From JAJACP01 sp964350245 (GTDB lineage: Bacteria; Chlamydiota; Chlamydiia; Chlamydiales; JAAKFR01), in the NCBI GenBank assembly GCA_964350245.1, contig CAYGJC010000002.1, forward strand, positions 100,697 through 164,696: 64,000 nt of DNA, written 5' to 3'. Shown piece by piece: positions 1-8,640 of this stretch. The position numbers and the translations under genes are program-made. Every line of letters starts with the position of its first letter. Within the stretch, counting starts at the first letter, position 1. The notes under the pieces are model-generated. The model saw only the letters and a list, made by a program, of their open reading frames with translations, was not told where the DNA came from and did not search any database.

Positions 1-1365
1 AGAGAGTTGGGGAGGGGCTACAAGGGTGAATTGGCAGGCATGCGGTGTCATGCAAGCAAGCAACTCTGCCACTTTTTCAGGTGCATATCGGGAGGGGATC
101 AAGGTCTGTCTAGGAAAGGTCTCGATCGGCTCGTCAACAAGCTGGACAACAAGATTGGTCACAAGCTCAAAGACGCCCTCACGTGACTGGAAACGGTATT
201 TGAGTTCTTCTAAATCAGCGATTTCATCGTAGATATACCGAGGAATGCCGCTCTTGCGTAGGGTGGCAATCGCTTCGAAACACCGCTCAATGACAGTCTC
301 ATATTTTTTGACTCCCTCTTCTGTGAGGTGAACAGATAGAGTAAAAAGGCTCTGATCTTTTCCTGCTCGGTGCGCACCTGTGCTTACCGATTCAGCTAAA
401 TTTTCACGCTTAAGCTGAGCCAGTAAGCTAGTCGCTCCTTCGTGTCCAAGTACGTGGCTCACAAGCTTGTCAGCGTGGGTCTGCTTATCTATTCCAAAAA
501 AGCGGGGAAGCTCCCAGTTGAGCTCTAAAACTTGTAAATCTTGGACAGGAGCAATGGCGATCATTTGATCACAGCTCTCAGAGCAGTGTATGGAAGATGA
601 ACATGGGATAGGAGCATGCTCTGTACTCTTGACTTCAGAAAAAACAGAGACCACTTCTTCTTCTAAAGCATCTAAATCTTGAGAGGAATACACAACAAGG
701 TGCATCAAATGAGAGCTATAGTGCCTCTGGTACCACTCTTTGAGCTCATCCTGAGAGATTTGTGCCAAGGTGTCACGATTTCCAATACAAAACCGATGGA
801 AAGGATGGTCTTGGTTGGCAAGCGCTTTTTTAACATAGTGAACACGCCATGGATCAAGAGGAACGTCCTTGCAAAACTCCTGGTGGATGGCTTTGCATTC
901 TCTGTCGACTCCTGAGGGACTGAAAAGGGGAGCCACAAAAAACTGCCCAAATCGATCCAGAGCGCCAGTGAACCCATTATTATTCACGGAAAACATGTAA
1001 ACCGTGCGATCTGCCATGGTAAAGGCATTACGTGAACCGCCGTGCTCATCTAGAAAGCGGGTATATCCCTCTTCTTCTGGATATTTTTGCGTGCCCAAAA
1101 AGAGCAAATGTTCAACAAAGTGCGCCATACCCGGACGATCAATCGGATCATCCCAACTCCCCACAGCAACTGCGAGGGCGGCACCCGATTGGTTAGTACC
1201 CGGATCAGAGATCAACACAGCCTCTAGACCGTTTTCAAGGCGTATTTTACGCATCTCTCTTTTAGCCAGGGCAGGGGTTTCGATTTTTAAGTTCGATTGA
1301 TCCTCAATCACCTCATGACAAAAACCTGTGGTGAGAAGAAGAGCTGAGATGAGAATCTTGTTCAT
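1..1365 (-). CDS. M16 (insulinase/pitrilysin) zinc protease, N-terminal part, cut by window edge
   Basis: The frame runs open from ATG at 1365 to the left edge, giving the first 455 residues. It begins with a typical signal peptide (about residues 1-16, hydrophobic ISALLLTTGF), so the protein is exported. The inverted zinc-binding motif HFVEH lies at residues 82-86, followed by the usual M16 context (LLFLGT, then a Tyr-Pro-Glu stretch). This is the insulysin/protease III class that degrades peptides in the periplasm. The start overlaps the stop of plsB by 4 bp (ATGA), so it is translationally coupled in an rng-plsB-protease operon, the order I recall from C. trachomatis. The C-terminal half lies outside the window, so its integrity cannot be judged. 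Confidence 0.88.
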   Translation of the reverse strand, partial: MNKILISALLLTTGFCHEVIEDQSNLKIETPALAKREMRKIRLENGLEAVLISDPGTNQSGAALAVAVGSWDDPIDRPGMAHFVEHLLFLGTQKYPEEEGYTRFLDEHGGSRNAFTMADRTVYMFSVNNNGFTGALDRFGQFFVAPLFSPSGVDRECKAIHQEFCKDVPLDPWRVHYVKKALANQDHPFHRFCIGNRDTLAQISQDELKEWYQRHYSSHLMHLVVYSSQDLDALEEEVVSVFSEVKSTEHAPIPCSSSIHCSESCDQMIAIAPVQDLQVLELNWELPRFFGIDKQTHADKLVSHVLGHEGATSLLAQLKRENLAESVSTGAHRAGKDQSLFTLSVHLTEEGVKKYETVIERCFEAIATLRKSGIPRYIYDEIADLEELKYRFQSREGVFELVTNLVVQLVDEPIETFPRQTLIPSRYAPEKVAELLACMTPHACQFTLVAPPQLS

Positions 1366-2369
1366 GAATTGAGTCCTTGCTTGATGTGTGCGTAATCTTG
1401 TTTGACGAGGTTCCAAATATGCATGGCGCGGGCGCTCCGTTTCGCATGTCTGTCATGTATATCTGAGCCGGGAAACTGCTCCATATCAATTTCGTCTCCA
1501 AACGAAAAGAGAATACCTTCGCGCTTGGTTGTACGCTCTTCTCCCAATTCTGTTTCCACTGTTTGAGGGGGTGGGAGGATGTCATAGGTCGCAAGTGCCA
1601 ATGGGTAAAAATGAGCGGGTTTTTTTGACTGTTTAGTGATGAGACGGAACATCTCAATGCTATCAGGGTCAAAGGGAGCCACAACAACCTCACCCTCTGC
1701 ATTGGGACGATCCCGTCCTCCACTTGGAGCCACGTAGACGCACTTACCGCCTTCTGTAAATAGCTCTCGAAGTCGGCGCATGGCTTTTTGGTTGTGGTGT
1801 TGTTTGTCTGCTTTTTCCTCAGGAGGGGTGTCAATATGACGCTTAGAGTAAATACAAAGCAGATTACGTCCCATACTAAAGGGAATGGCCATAGGGTCGG
1901 TAACGACTCTGTGTCCTGCAACAAAGATCACTTCAGATCCAATTTCAGGGTAGGTATCCTCCAGAGCCAAACTCATGAGCTGCGGGTCGACCTCCGTTTG
2001 GTGATTAGCGAAGAAGATAACATTTTCTCCACGCTTCAGTTGTTCAGCCGCTTTTTTCACGTTGTTGAGATGGTAGACCTTGGAGCGACTCTCGTCGATC
2101 AAAGGGCGTAAAAAGTCGAGTCCAAAGGCAAAGTAGTCGTTTGGTTCCGTGATTTTTTGGTGGTATGGTTCAAATGGATGAGGGTTGGCGGATTGTTCGC
2201 AAACAAATTGGAGAAGGGCGATAAAAGTGGGCTCGTAATCGGCCATATTCAATCCGGCCTTTTCAACAGACTGTACATAGCTTTCATAGAGGCTGAGCAC
2301 GTTACCGGCTACCTTTTCACTAAGAGCTCCTTCTTGTTTTGCCTGCTCGAATTTACTAAGAAACGTCAT
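1362..2369 (-). CDS. plsB: glycerol-3-phosphate acyltransferase, plastid type
   Basis: 335 residues. It puts the first acyl chain on sn-glycerol-3-phosphate in phospholipid synthesis. The catalytic HX4D motif is NHQTEVD with His123 and Asp128; a second acyltransferase block (VAPSGGRDRP, about residues 213-222) binds the substrate phosphate. The length and N-terminal helical domain match the soluble chloroplast/chlamydial enzyme and not the 800-residue E. coli PlsB. It overlaps rng upstream by 4 bp and the M16 protease downstream by 4 bp. PlsX, which makes acyl-phosphate, is encoded 2.5 kb away, so this organism holds parts of both acyl-transfer routes. Identification is firm at family level. 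Confidence 0.9.
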   Translation of the reverse strand: MTFLSKFEQAKQEGALSEKVAGNVLSLYESYVQSVEKAGLNMADYEPTFIALLQFVCEQSANPHPFEPYHQKITEPNDYFAFGLDFLRPLIDESRSKVYHLNNVKKAAEQLKRGENVIFFANHQTEVDPQLMSLALEDTYPEIGSEVIFVAGHRVVTDPMAIPFSMGRNLLCIYSKRHIDTPPEEKADKQHHNQKAMRRLRELFTEGGKCVYVAPSGGRDRPNAEGEVVVAPFDPDSIEMFRLITKQSKKPAHFYPLALATYDILPPPQTVETELGEERTTKREGILFSFGDEIDMEQFPGSDIHDRHAKRSARAMHIWNLVKQDYAHIKQGLNS

Positions 2370-3913
2370 ACTTCAATCAACTCTTTGGTTACAGAAGAAT
2401 ATAATTTGTAGTCATTAAGATGTAATAGATCAGAGACTTCAAATTCAACCTTTGCTTTCAGCTTTTTGGCAAAAGACTCCATGTGGCTGAACTCGCCGCC
2501 CTGCTTCATGTAACGAAGTAGTTCGGGATGGACAACCAAGTGTAGTCCAAATTGCTGATGGGCCAAAACAGCTTTTTTAAGAGCCCGCTCAATCTCTATC
2601 ACGACACTCTCATGGGTTTTGATCAGAGCGCTCCCATTACAGTAGGGACAGGCGGTAAGCATCGTTTGGACTAGAGATTCTCGATTTCTCTGTCTTGTCA
2701 TCTCAACAAGGCCAAACTCACTCATACTCAAAATGGTACATTTAGCAGGGTCCTCTTTCATAAACTCTTTGAGTTTCTCAAGAACGCGTCTCTGATTTTT
2801 ACGCATGCGCATGTCGATAAAGTCAACAATGACAAGACCGCCAATATTTCGGATGCGGAGCTGGCGGGCAATTTCTTCGGCAGCTTCGAGATTGATGCGC
2901 ACTAAAGTCTCTTCCACATTACCTTGAGTTGTCGTGCTCCTACCAGAGTTCACATCGATAGTGAACATTGCTTCGGTACGGTCAAAATAGAGGTAGCCGC
3001 CACTCGGCAACCAGATCTTGCGTCGCAATGCTTTATCGATTTCTCGCTCAACATTGAACCGCTCGAACATGGGAACTTTATCTCGGTAGTACTCAATTTT
3101 TAAAGGGTGTTCGAGGCTAAAATTTTGGTAGAGCCGTTTACATTTTTGAAAGGTGCTGTAGTCATCTACAAGCAGACGATCAAATTTTTTATCCACACAG
3201 GCCATCACGGCGCGTTTGATGATATCAGACTCCTCAAAAAGGAGAGTGGGAGTAGATGAGTCGTTGAATTTCTTCATCACATCCTGCCAGGTTTCCAGCA
3301 ACTCGTGCGCTTCACTGATCAGCATGTCGGTGGTTGCTTGGCTACTAGCCGTACGACAGATAAGCCCCATGTCATGGGGCATTTCAAAGGCCCGAATCAG
3401 CTTTTTTAGCCGCTCGCGGGCGCTGCGATCTTCGATTTTTCGTGAAACACCGCGGTGGGGAGAGTTGGGAAGTAAAACAAGGTAGCGTCCGGCTATGGAT
3501 ACATTCGAAGTGAGCCGGGCTCCTTTAGAGCCGATAGGTTCCTTTACAACCTGCACAAGCACAGGTTGATCAATTTTCATCACTTCTTCAATATTGAGTT
3601 TCCGTTGTTTGCGTACGTCAACCGTCTGAATATCGTAGTCTAGATCAAAATCCATATCAAACATCTCTTCATACTTTTTCGTATTTTCAAGAATGTCTGA
3701 CATGTGGATAAATCCGTTTTCACCCTCATCAATATCGATAAAAGCGGATTGGATGTTGTGTAAAATGTTGGTTACACGCCCTCTGTATATATTTCCTGTA
3801 AGTTGGCGTGCTTTTTTTCGTTCTAAAATTAAGTCACGTAGCTGCCCGTTTCGCAGATGGGCATAGCGGATCTCTTTAGATTCCACATTGAGCAGAATGT
3901 CGTCATTGTCCAT
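2366..3913 (-). CDS. rng: ribonuclease G/E family endoribonuclease
   Basis: 515 residues, the size of RNase G and not of RNase E. The protein has an N-terminal S1-like RNA-binding domain (about 35-125), the RNase H-like and DNase I-like catalytic parts with the Asp-containing block TIDVNSG near residue 318 and the DFIDMR block near 365, and the zinc-link CPYCNG near residue 425. RNase G matures the 16S rRNA 5' end and turns over some mRNAs. The start is ATG with an AAGGTG ribosome-binding site. It is the first gene of a tightly overlapping operon with plsB and the M16 protease, and is divergent from the DUF177-rpmF-plsX operon. Confidence 0.92.
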   Translation of the reverse strand: MDNDDILLNVESKEIRYAHLRNGQLRDLILERKKARQLTGNIYRGRVTNILHNIQSAFIDIDEGENGFIHMSDILENTKKYEEMFDMDFDLDYDIQTVDVRKQRKLNIEEVMKIDQPVLVQVVKEPIGSKGARLTSNVSIAGRYLVLLPNSPHRGVSRKIEDRSARERLKKLIRAFEMPHDMGLICRTASSQATTDMLISEAHELLETWQDVMKKFNDSSTPTLLFEESDIIKRAVMACVDKKFDRLLVDDYSTFQKCKRLYQNFSLEHPLKIEYYRDKVPMFERFNVEREIDKALRRKIWLPSGGYLYFDRTEAMFTIDVNSGRSTTTQGNVEETLVRINLEAAEEIARQLRIRNIGGLVIVDFIDMRMRKNQRRVLEKLKEFMKEDPAKCTILSMSEFGLVEMTRQRNRESLVQTMLTACPYCNGSALIKTHESVVIEIERALKKAVLAHQQFGLHLVVHPELLRYMKQGGEFSHMESFAKKLKAKVEFEVSDLLHLNDYKLYSSVTKELIEV

Positions 3914-4220
3914 GGGTTCACCTTATACGTCTGCTGCGGGAATAGAGATGCCGGGAAGTGAAGCCGTAAAATTTTTTTCAGCAAAAGGAAAATAGGAGGG
4001 GAAAACTGTAGAACTAACACAATTTTAAAGATCTCTTCCGGGGACTGTGAAGGAGTAAAGCATTTCATCATTATTTTGGGGAAAACTGCCGTGCACTCTT
4101 CTATTCCGCGCATTCAAATAAATATTTCTGTAACGTTGTCCAAGAGTATAGGATAAATGGGCGAACTTTTCTACAAAAAACTGGCTTTAAAACCCATTTT
4201 TCCCTAAATTGGTCTCCCAA
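3914..4220. promoter_or_regulatory. divergent promoter gap between rng and the DUF177 gene
   Basis: Gene-free stretch of about 300 bp between two divergent operons. A 94-codon minus frame here has no Shine-Dalgarno sequence and no recognisable content, so I do not call it a gene. A TATAGG/TAGGAT -10-like element lies at 4147-4154, about 70 bp before the DUF177 start, but the -35 (TTTCTG, 4125-4130) is poor. The region most likely holds the promoters of both operons; exact sites cannot be fixed by eye. Confidence 0.4.
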
Positions 4221-4634
4221 ATGAGTGATGCGTTTAAGATTTTCGTCTCCAGGTTAAGGGACGGGCAAAAAGAGATCATTGACGAGAGTTTCTCCCCGAC
4301 TTTTTTAGAAGTCCACGAAGAAGAGCTAGCCTTCTCTGTTCCGGTGGAGGTTCATGGAGAGGCTGAATTAGCTCAGGATACATTGGTGTTACGGTTAGAT
4401 ATTGTGACCGAAGCCACAATGCCCTGCGCGATTTGTAACCAGGATGTTCAAGTGAAACTAGAGATAGCAGATGGTTGCTATACGGTTCCGGTTGCGGAGA
4501 TAAAAGGAGATGTGTTCAATCTTAAAGGCATTTTACGAGAAGCGATTTTACTAGAACTTCCCTCTAGGGCTGAGTGTTGCCAAGGAAACTGCCCTGAGCG
4601 TGAAGTGTTATCAAAGTATTTTTCTAGGAGTTAA
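4221..4634 (+). CDS. YceD/DUF177 family metal-binding protein
   Basis: 137 residues from ATG 4221. An in-frame TTG at 4209 would add four residues, but MSDAFKIF is the more natural start. Members of this family lie directly upstream of rpmF in nearly all bacteria and have been linked to 23S rRNA stability. The sequence shows the family's Cys pairs: CAIC in the middle (about residue 73) and CCQGNC near the C-terminus, which may bind a metal. The stop is 5 bp before rpmF, so it is in an operon with rpmF and plsX. Biochemical role is not settled. Confidence 0.85.
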   Translation: MSDAFKIFVSRLRDGQKEIIDESFSPTFLEVHEEELAFSVPVEVHGEAELAQDTLVLRLDIVTEATMPCAICNQDVQVKLEIADGCYTVPVAEIKGDVFNLKGILREAILLELPSRAECCQGNCPEREVLSKYFSRS

Positions 4635-4639
4635 GAATC

Positions 4640-4822
4640 ATGGCAGTACCAAGAAGTCGGTCGAGCAATCAGCGCAAAAATACGAAGCGGGCTCACCACG
4701 CAAAAAAAGCAAAACATTGTATTCCTTGTACCAATTGTGGAACGGCGCGCCTTTCGCACCGGATCTGTCCCTCTTGCGGGTATTACAACAATCGTTCTAT
4801 TCTAAGACAGGAAGCAGAATAG
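4640..4822 (+). CDS. rpmF: 50S ribosomal protein L32
   Basis: 60 residues beginning MAVPRSRSS, the invariant L32 start in the form MAVPxxRxS. A zinc-ribbon type Cys set is present: CTNC at about 32-35 and CPSC at about 45-48. It is basic, as expected for a ribosomal protein. It sits between the DUF177 gene and plsX, the near-universal yceD-rpmF-plsX arrangement that couples ribosome and fatty-acid/phospholipid gene expression. Confidence 0.97.
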   Translation: MAVPRSRSSNQRKNTKRAHHAKKAKHCIPCTNCGTARLSHRICPSCGYYNNRSILRQEAE

Positions 4823-4832
4823 TAGGTTATTT

Positions 4833-5792
4833 TTGGGTCTCCGCGTAGGCGTTGATTTAATGGGAGGCGATCAACCTCCCGAAAATATTTTTGAAGCTGT
4901 CTTAAGCGTGGCTAAAAATGCGGATGTGCATTTTGTCGTCATGGCCACGCATGCTTATTTCTCGATTTTGTCAGAAAAATCGCATTCCCCCATTGAATTT
5001 GTCACAACCGAAGAGTTTATTGAAATGGATGAATCGCCCTTGTTGGCGGTCCGTCGAAAAAAAAATTCCTCAATGGCAGCAGGCATGCGCCTTCTTCGGG
5101 AAAACAAAATTGACGCGTTTCTTTCTACCGGAAGTACAGGTGCTTTGGTTGCCACTGCCACGCTGCACCTCGATCCATTGGAAGGCATAGAAAGACCCGC
5201 TCTTCTAGTGACTATGCCCACGGCCAAAGGAGAGGTGGTCGTTTTGGATGTAGGAGCCAATATTCAGCCTAAACCTGAACACTTGGTTGCCTATGCGCGA
5301 CTAGGTGTTTTATTCAGCACCTTCTATCAAGGCCTGAAAAGGCCCTCTATTGGCTTGCTCAACATCGGCGCGGAAGAGCAAAAAGGAACCAAGGAGTTGA
5401 AAGAGACATATGCCGCTCTCCAGGAGGTGTTTAAAGATCGATTTTTGGGGAATGTGGAAGGACGGTCTGTCTTTCGAGGAGACGTTGATGTTTTGGTGAC
5501 CGACGGGTTTACGGGGAATGTCTTTCTTAAAACCTCGGAGGGAATCTCCCGCTTTTTAGCAGAGTATTTGACTCAACACTTTGAGATTCCCGAAATCATC
5601 GCCCACCTCAATCAGCGCTTTAATTACGCAGAGCATCCCGGGGCTTTTTTGTGCGGAGTAGACGGTCTTGTGGTCAAGTGTCATGGAGACTCTGATCAGC
5701 AGGCCTTGATGAATGGAATTTATGGCGCTATTGACTTAGCTAACAGCCAGATCTTAGATAAGATGAAGCAGCATCAAAGGCGTGCTTTGTAA
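4833..5792 (+). CDS. plsX: phosphate acyltransferase PlsX
   Basis: 319 residues starting at a TTG codon (GLRVGVDLMGGD follows, the canonical PlsX N-terminus). PlsX converts acyl-ACP to acyl-phosphate for glycerolipid synthesis at the membrane surface. Recognisable blocks are LMGGDQPP, GSTGAL, LDVGAN, LNIGAEEQKG and VTDGFTGNV. It lies 10 bp after rpmF and ends inside the 3' end of the convergent ychJ-like gene (19 bp overlap). In Chlamydia the next genes differ; here the LpxB region follows. Confidence 0.93.
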   Translation: MGLRVGVDLMGGDQPPENIFEAVLSVAKNADVHFVVMATHAYFSILSEKSHSPIEFVTTEEFIEMDESPLLAVRRKKNSSMAAGMRLLRENKIDAFLSTGSTGALVATATLHLDPLEGIERPALLVTMPTAKGEVVVLDVGANIQPKPEHLVAYARLGVLFSTFYQGLKRPSIGLLNIGAEEQKGTKELKETYAALQEVFKDRFLGNVEGRSVFRGDVDVLVTDGFTGNVFLKTSEGISRFLAEYLTQHFEIPEIIAHLNQRFNYAEHPGAFLCGVDGLVVKCHGDSDQQALMNGIYGAIDLANSQILDKMKQHQRRAL

Positions 5793-6151
5793 CACCAACA
5801 TTCTCCCTCCTTACCAAAGACGCTCCTTTCTGTGAAGGAGACATCCTTTCCACCTTGCTGCAGCTCGGCCCGAAAGGTAACCGTCTCTTCTTGTGCCTCC
5901 AAAATTTCCAATCCTATAAATTGAGTTGCCTGGCAAAACGCCTCGATCTGCGCTCTCCATTCAGAAGGAGCTAGCTGTTTGTCTGGATGCTCAGAATGGG
6001 TTGTGCGCATGATGTAATCAACATTGCCAAGAGCATAAGCGCTATAGCGCGCGCGCATCAGTGCTGTTGGATTGGGGGGAGATGCTCCCTTGTGGTAGGG
6101 TTCACAACAGGTGGAGTACTCTTTTCCGCTGTGACAGGGACATGGTGACAT
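5774..6151 (-). CDS. YchJ-like SEC-C motif protein
   Basis: 125 residues. The N-terminus carries the SEC-C zinc motif (CPCHSGKEY..CC, residues 4-16), followed by the YchJ family block ALMRARYSAYALG and an NTF2-like fold in the rest. Function of the family is unknown; SEC-C motifs usually bind zinc and partner proteins. Its ATG (6151) lies 94 bp inside the 3' end of lpxB in another frame, preceded by GAGGCG, so it seems to be translated from the lpxB mRNA. It converges on plsX with a 19 bp overlap. Confidence 0.82.
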   Translation of the reverse strand: MSPCPCHSGKEYSTCCEPYHKGASPPNPTALMRARYSAYALGNVDYIMRTTHSEHPDKQLAPSEWRAQIEAFCQATQFIGLEILEAQEETVTFRAELQQGGKDVSFTERSVFGKEGECWCYKARL

Positions 6152-7923
6152 TTGATCAGCGCCTCGATTGTTTGTGCCGCCTTTTGGCTAGCATTTTGAT
6201 TGAATAGACGGGTGCGTAGTTCTTGGCATGCCTGTAGGCACGTCTCTCTGTTTTCATCCAGTTTACGCAGCGCGTCTGCAATCTTTTCGGGGGATAAAAC
6301 TTTATGGATAAACTCAGGAAAGACCTCTCGTTCACAAATGATATTCACAAGCGTGTAGAAGGGCAGCCGAATGCGGAAAAGCAAGCCGCCTATAATCGAG
6401 TTGAAGGTCGAGAGTTTATACGTTGTCACCGTGGGAATGCCATGCAATCCGATTTCTAACACAATGGTCCCGGAAGTAGCCAGAGCAAGGTGAGCAGCAC
6501 GCATCAGCTCATAGCGCTTCTCTTGGGGGACAAGATAGGCTGTAGAGTCGACATGTTTGCGTATTTCATCCATGAGCTCAGGCCGTGCTACAGAGATCAC
6601 AGGTGTGTAGTCCGGAAAGGCTTGGGCTGCTTTCCACTGCAAGGGAAGGTTGTGGGCAATTTCATGCCGTCGACTTCCCGGGAAAAGAGCTAAAATAGGT
6701 TTTTCAGTGGGCAGAGGGTAGGTCTCGTCGTACGTATACTGATCGATAGCGGCGACAAGAGGGTGTCCTACATATGTCACAGGCAGCGTCGTCTTTTGAA
6801 AACACTCCTTTTCAAAGGGGAGGATGGAAAGGAGGCTGTCCAGTGTTTTAGCCAGCGAGTAGACACGTTTTTTTCTCCACGCCCATACAGAGGGGCAGAC
6901 GTAGTGAATCAGCTTGCCTCGGTATCCTTTTTTACGCAGAGAACGTGCTAGCAACATATTGAACTCAGCGTAATCGATGAGCACAACACCTGCCGGCTGC
7001 TCTTTCAAAATCTGGTTGCGGATCGCATAAAAATCACGTGCCAGCCTGGGGAAGGCTAAAAGCACGGCTGAAAACCCCATCACCTGGAACCGCTCCATCG
7101 GATGGGTGATCTTCATCCCGGCAGATTGCATTAAGGGACCTCCCACCCCGGAAATAGGGAGAGAAGGGTTCCTTTCACGAAGCGCTTCAACTAATTTTCC
7201 TCCAAGAACATCTCCGCTCGGTTCACCTGCAAAGAGAAAAAGGCCTTCTTTGGGTTCCTGTGGCTCTTTTTTGATCAGCATTAAGTTACGGATATAAGGA
7301 AGCAAGCCCATGCTATAGCCGAGGATGTTCACCAGATCTCCCAAGCGAGCAAAATAGATTAAAGAGAGCGCAGCTCCAAACAAACTTGTCCACCAGAAGG
7401 AGCGGCTGAGATAGCTCTTTTGGTTTTTTTCAGCTAGCCACCACTGAATCCAAAAACGGCTGGCAAACAGAATCATTCCCCCAAGACCCACCACATGCCA
7501 GAGAAAGGAGGCCTTGGCTGCATGTGTTCCGCTCCACGGCATCGTCGGAGGACGCATCCACTCAAGCGAATGAGAAATGAGACTTTGAGTCAAAAAAAGT
7601 GCAGAGATGAACACAGACGTGCACACCATCAAAATCACGGTTTTATTTTTTGTTGAGGGGCGGTGACTCATGAGGTTGAGATTACGCCAGGCAATCACAG
7701 CGTTGAGCGCTTGAATCAAGCAGACGGGATACTGTAGTTGAATCCAAGCATGAAAACATAAAACAGAATTAGCGCTCAGGGACAAAATCCAGAAAAGAGG
7801 CGAAACTGTACTCTTTTGTTTCTTTTCACTCTCTACCCATTGGATCAAAAACCTAAGTCCAAACAGAAGATTGGCCACAAGCCCAAGGGGATATAGAACG
7901 GAACGTAGGGTATCCATATTCAT
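6058..7923 (-). CDS. lpxB: lipid-A-disaccharide synthase with N-terminal membrane domain
   Basis: 621 residues. The C-terminal about 380 residues are LpxB (AGEPSGDVLGG near residue 231, GVGGPLM, VCPSVWAW, LFPGSRRHEI), which joins UDP-2,3-diacyl-GlcN and lipid X in lipid A synthesis. The N-terminal about 220 residues hold two LAB_N (lipid A biosynthesis N-terminal) units with several membrane helices (LFGLRFLIQW.. and FASRFWIQWW..). The same fusion is known from chlamydial LpxB, which is about 600 residues long. The start overlaps the GT2 stop by 4 bp. A poorly conserved tail of about 25 residues after ALIKC overlaps the ychJ-like gene. Confidence 0.95.
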   Translation of the reverse strand: MNMDTLRSVLYPLGLVANLLFGLRFLIQWVESEKKQKSTVSPLFWILSLSANSVLCFHAWIQLQYPVCLIQALNAVIAWRNLNLMSHRPSTKNKTVILMVCTSVFISALFLTQSLISHSLEWMRPPTMPWSGTHAAKASFLWHVVGLGGMILFASRFWIQWWLAEKNQKSYLSRSFWWTSLFGAALSLIYFARLGDLVNILGYSMGLLPYIRNLMLIKKEPQEPKEGLFLFAGEPSGDVLGGKLVEALRERNPSLPISGVGGPLMQSAGMKITHPMERFQVMGFSAVLLAFPRLARDFYAIRNQILKEQPAGVVLIDYAEFNMLLARSLRKKGYRGKLIHYVCPSVWAWRKKRVYSLAKTLDSLLSILPFEKECFQKTTLPVTYVGHPLVAAIDQYTYDETYPLPTEKPILALFPGSRRHEIAHNLPLQWKAAQAFPDYTPVISVARPELMDEIRKHVDSTAYLVPQEKRYELMRAAHLALATSGTIVLEIGLHGIPTVTTYKLSTFNSIIGGLLFRIRLPFYTLVNIICEREVFPEFIHKVLSPEKIADALRKLDENRETCLQACQELRTRLFNQNASQKAAQTIEALIKCHHVPVTAEKSTPPVVNPTTREHLPPIQQH

Positions 7924-8639
7924 GATTTATGGGAGATCTCTTCCCGAATTTGGTGTTTAAGTGCGCGATGACGCATCCAGCGCACCACAAACATGTCGAC
8001 AATAGGACCAATCGAGCGGTTGAAAAAGTGGTATTTGGTTGTGCCTTTGGCGCGCTCCCTGTGATTGACAGGGATCTCTTTGATGCGAAAGCCTTCGATT
8101 TTAAAAAGGGCCGGTAAAAAGCGATGCATTCCTTTGTACATTTTAATTTTTCTGAGCGCCTCTGCGCGGTAGATCTTTAAGGAGCATCCTGTGTCGTGCA
8201 TTTCATCACGGCAAAGACGGCTGCGCACCCAGTTAGAAAATTTCGAGACAATCCGTTTTTTCCATGGATCGCGCCGATTGACCCGCCATCCAACAACGAG
8301 GTCACAATCGACAACAGCCGCTGTGAGTTTGGGAATATCAGCCGGATCATTTTGACGATCCCCATCTAAAGTGATGATCAACTCACCCCGGGACGCTGCA
8401 AAACCCGCCGCAAATGCGGCTGATTGACCAAAGTTACGCGTGAATGTCAAGACGCGCAGGTAGTCCTTTTGTTGGCACAGGTCTTGCAAAATTAGAAGGC
8501 TTCGATCGGTAGAGCCATCATCAATGCAGATCAGCTCCCACGGCTCGCCTAGCCCTTCCATTACCGGTTCAACTTCTGCGATTAGATCGGCAATATTCTC
8601 TTCTTCATTTTTAATCGGGACGACGATTGAATAACGCAT
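7920..8639 (-). CDS. GT2 family glycosyltransferase (DPM1/GtrB-like, soluble)
   Basis: 239 residues. The GT-A fold shows YSIVVPIKNEEENI at the start, CIDDGSTD near 39-46, TRNFGQSAAF and TLDGDRQNDP (DxD-type nucleotide-sugar/metal site) near 90-99. No C-terminal membrane helices follow, so it is like dolichyl- or undecaprenyl-phosphate sugar synthases of the short type. LAB_N domains often neighbour such GT2 genes, so it probably supplies a lipid-linked sugar for envelope modification; the acceptor is inferred. It has a strong GAGGTAG ribosome site inside the end of the hydrolase gene and overlaps lpxB by 4 bp. Confidence 0.85.
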   Translation of the reverse strand: MRYSIVVPIKNEEENIADLIAEVEPVMEGLGEPWELICIDDGSTDRSLLILQDLCQQKDYLRVLTFTRNFGQSAAFAAGFAASRGELIITLDGDRQNDPADIPKLTAAVVDCDLVVGWRVNRRDPWKKRIVSKFSNWVRSRLCRDEMHDTGCSLKIYRAEALRKIKMYKGMHRFLPALFKIEGFRIKEIPVNHRERAKGTTKYHFFNRSIGPIVDMFVVRWMRHRALKHQIREEISHKS

Positions 8640-8640
8640 T

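Noticed and set aside
1788..2111. 107-codon plus-strand frame inside plsB
   Set aside because: Shadow of the plsB gene on the opposite strand; no features of its own.
3829..4113. 94-codon minus-strand frame overlapping the rng start
   Set aside because: No ribosome site, overlaps rng in another frame, no recognisable content.
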